In this document: positions 5,539-7,043 of the stretch, piece after piece
Position numbering within the stretch: the first letter of the stretch is position 1
Layout: each line of letters starts with the position of its first letter
Source: Firmicutes bacterium UBA5420
GTDB lineage: Bacteria > Bacillota > Limnochordia > Darwinibacteriales > Darwinibacteriaceae
Direction of reading: 5' to 3'
Length of the DNA stretch: 7,043 bases
Assembly: GCA_002409455.1 (NCBI GenBank)
Contig: DHNI01000093.1
Span: 725-7,767, forward strand
Notes under the pieces: generated by a model
What the model saw: only the letters and a program-made list of their open reading frames with translations
What the model was told of the DNA's origin: nothing
Database searches by the model: none
Made by a program: the position numbers and the translations under genes

Positions 5539-5547
5539 TGGTATAAT
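5539..5547 (+). promoter_or_regulatory. Candidate helicase promoter, consensus extended -10
   Basis: The sequence TGGTATAAT is a perfect extended -10 element (TG, one base, TATAAT at 5542-5547). No good -35 hexamer lies 16-18 bases upstream, which an extended -10 can tolerate. Transcription would begin around 5554, giving a leader of about 120 bases before the helicase start at 5674. Confidence 0.6.
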
Positions 5548-5561
5548 CTTCATGGTGATGT

Positions 5562-5604
5562 CCCTCAATCTAAAGCAAGGGATCATCACACTTTTGATTT
5601 TGGG
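5562..5604 (+). repeat. Imperfect hairpin in the helicase leader
   Basis: CCCTCAATCTAAAG (5562-5575) and CTTTTGATTTTGGG (5591-5604) can pair at 11 of 14 positions around a 15-base loop, directly after the proposed transcription start. No T-run follows closely, so it is not a classic terminator. It could be a leader structure resolved by the helicase or cold shock protein, but chance is not excluded. Confidence 0.3.
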
Positions 5605-5673
5605 CATAACTATTCTGAACAAAGCAACGACTAGGGTGCCTGCGATATAAACATTTAGAGAAGAGGAATTACG

Positions 5674-7043
5674 ATGTCTACATTTGAGCTATTGGGATTG
5701 AGCCCAGCTACGCTGCAAGCGATCCACAAACTGGGCTTTGAGGAACCTACTCCGATCCAAAAAAAGGCTATCCCTATAGCCCTTGACGGTGGTGACGTAA
5801 TCGGACAGGCACCTACCGGAACCGGAAAGACCGCCGCCTTTGGATTGCCCATTATTGAAAGGATCCTGGTGGACAGCGCTGACATCCAAGGCCTGGTAGT
5901 GGTTCCCACCCGAGAACTGGCCATCCAAGTGGCGGAAGAATTGAACAAAATCGGCGAATACAAAAAAGTCCGTGCTCTACCCATCTATGGTGGGCAAGAC
6001 ATGGTGCGACAGATTAAGCTACTCAAGAAGCGACCCCAGATCGTTGTAGGTACTCCAGGGCGACTAATGGATCATATGCGCCGCCGAACAATTCGTCTAC
6101 AGAGCATTTCCATCGTAGTCTTAGATGAGGCCGACGAAATGCTCAATATGGGCTTCATTGACGACATTAAGTACATCCTTGGTGATATTCCTGAAGATAG
6201 GCAGACCATGCTCTTTTCGGCTTCCATTACCAGAGCAGTCGAAACCATATCCAATCAATTCATGCGCGATCCTTCCCTGATTAAAGCTACCCCACGGAAC
6301 ATTACGGTTCCAAGTACAGAGCAGCACTACATAGAACTTCCAGAAAGAAAGAAGTTTGATGTGCTGTGCAATCTCCTCGACCTCCACTCGCCAGAGGCAG
6401 CCATCATCTTTGGCCGCACCAAAAAGAGGGTTGATGAGATTAATCAGGCCCTCGCCCGACGAGGTTATTCTTCGGGCGCTATCCACGGGGATCTCAACCA
6501 AAGCCAGCGGAATGCGGTAATGAGCCAATTCCGCACCGGGAACATCGAGATTTTGGTGGCAACAGATGTGGCTGCCCGCGGACTAGACATCGAAGGGGTA
6601 AGTCATGTCTACAACTTTGATATTCCACAAGATCCCGAAAGTTACGTGCATCGCATTGGACGCACAGGACGGGCTGGGCGTAAAGGGGCCGCTTTCACTT
6701 TTATCACACATCGAGAGCTTGATCACCTGAAAATTATCGAGCGCCTTACGCAGAGGAAGATCATCCGGCATCCTATTCCCACTCTTACAGATGCGCTAGC
6801 GGGACAACAACAGGTTACAGTAGAGAAGGTACTAAAGGCAACCGAAGAACCCGCACTTGCAGCCTACAAAAGCATGGCTGAAGATCTTCTTGAGCATCAT
6901 GATTCTGTCACCCTTTTGGCCGCAACTCTCAAGCTCCTTACCAAGGAACCAGATACTACACCTGTGCACTTCACTGAGGAGGCACCCCAGAGAGAGAGGA
7001 AATCACGCACAACTGGCTCCAAGCGTCATCAACGTAGCCCTCG
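5674..7043 (+). CDS. DEAD-box ATP-dependent RNA helicase, CshA/DeaD-like (3' end outside the window)
   Basis: The 456 visible codons form a complete two-RecA-domain helicase core that uses ATP to unwind short RNA duplexes in ribosome assembly, mRNA decay or cold adaptation. Motifs in order are Q motif GFEEPTPIQ (21-29), motif I APTGTGKT (46-53), Ia PTRELA (78-83), Ib TPGRL (127-131), II DEAD (151-154), III SAS (182-184), IV IIFGRTK (244-250), V ATDVAARGLD (296-305) and VI HRIGRTGRAG (326-335). Residues 370-425 are a helical post-core region as in CshA and DeaD, and a basic tail begins near 440 and runs off the edge. Motif III reads SAS where SAT is usual, and motif I has P47 where Q is common. 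The start is ATG at 5674 behind AGAGGA at six bases. It is divergent from csp, which supports a shared RNA-remodelling role. CshA-like placement is likely, not certain. Confidence 0.95.
   Translation, partial: MSTFELLGLSPATLQAIHKLGFEEPTPIQKKAIPIALDGGDVIGQAPTGTGKTAAFGLPIIERILVDSADIQGLVVVPTRELAIQVAEELNKIGEYKKVRALPIYGGQDMVRQIKLLKKRPQIVVGTPGRLMDHMRRRTIRLQSISIVVLDEADEMLNMGFIDDIKYILGDIPEDRQTMLFSASITRAVETISNQFMRDPSLIKATPRNITVPSTEQHYIELPERKKFDVLCNLLDLHSPEAAIIFGRTKKRVDEINQALARRGYSSGAIHGDLNQSQRNAVMSQFRTGNIEILVATDVAARGLDIEGVSHVYNFDIPQDPESYVHRIGRTGRAGRKGAAFTFITHRELDHLKIIERLTQRKIIRHPIPTLTDALAGQQQVTVEKVLKATEEPALAAYKSMAEDLLEHHDSVTLLAATLKLLTKEPDTTPVHFTEEAPQRERKSRTTGSKRHQRSP

Noticed and set aside
5341..5622. 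93-codon minus-strand frame upstream of csp
   Set aside because: Its Lys/Arg/Glu richness follows from the purine-rich strand, it starts at TTG without a ribosome binding site, and it covers the csp promoter and the helicase leader.
5404..5634. Plus-strand frames of 76 and 77 codons in the pyrimidine tract
   Set aside because: Phe/Ser/Leu-rich translations are by-products of the C/T bias; most of both frames lies upstream of the candidate promoter and neither has a ribosome binding site. Only the last 32 codons of one are kept as a weak finding.
5655..5984. Minus-strand frames opposite the helicase gene (also 6072-6771)
   Set aside because: The opposite strand encodes a helicase core with every motif in order; these are antisense shadows.
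1..7043. CRISPR arrays, tRNA or rRNA genes, insertion sequences, prophage genes
   Set aside because: I saw no regularly spaced repeats, cloverleaf-like sequences, transposase motifs or terminal inverted repeats.

Overview
The window reads as a chromosomal segment of a Gram-positive-type bacterium, most likely an anaerobic or microaerobic member of the Bacillota. The evidence is strong AGGAGG-type ribosome binding sites, GTG starts, tightly overlapping genes, a 65-residue cold shock protein and a CshA-like DEAD-box helicase. No rRNA or tRNA is present to place it more precisely, and the affiliation is an inference.

Layout. Positions 1 to 4710, all on the minus strand, hold one long operon read right to left: nqrB, nqrC, nqrD, nqrE, nqrF, then an unrecognised conserved-looking 154-residue protein, then a rubrerythrin-like ferritin-fold gene that runs off the left edge. 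Positions 4711 to 5084 are non-coding and hold the nqr leader, a cluster of small palindromes and the csp terminator. Positions 5085 to 5282 (minus) encode a cold shock protein. Positions 5283 to 5673 form a divergent regulatory region, pyrimidine-rich on the plus strand, with one candidate promoter for each direction and a perfect inverted repeat placed to cover the csp ribosome binding site. From 5674 to the right edge (plus) is a DEAD-box RNA helicase, cut off before its stop.

How the genes fit together. NqrB, C, D, E and F resemble subunits of the membrane redox pump Na+-NQR: NADH is oxidised at NqrF (FAD, 2Fe-2S), electrons cross the membrane through the iron centre between NqrD and NqrE, pass over covalently bound FMN on NqrC and NqrB, and reach quinone. 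The most interesting point is that nqrA, normally first in the operon, is absent from its expected place. The retained peripheral and flavin subunits are also compact: NqrB lacks about 100 N-terminal residues of the classical protein, NqrC is RnfG-sized, and NqrF lacks the loops that distinguish classical NqrF. NqrD and NqrE are full length with all iron-ligand cysteines. This suggests an NqrA-less, Rnf/Nqr-intermediate complex, possibly working with the two downstream genes. The csp and helicase genes form a separate divergent pair typical of RNA-structure handling and cold adaptation.
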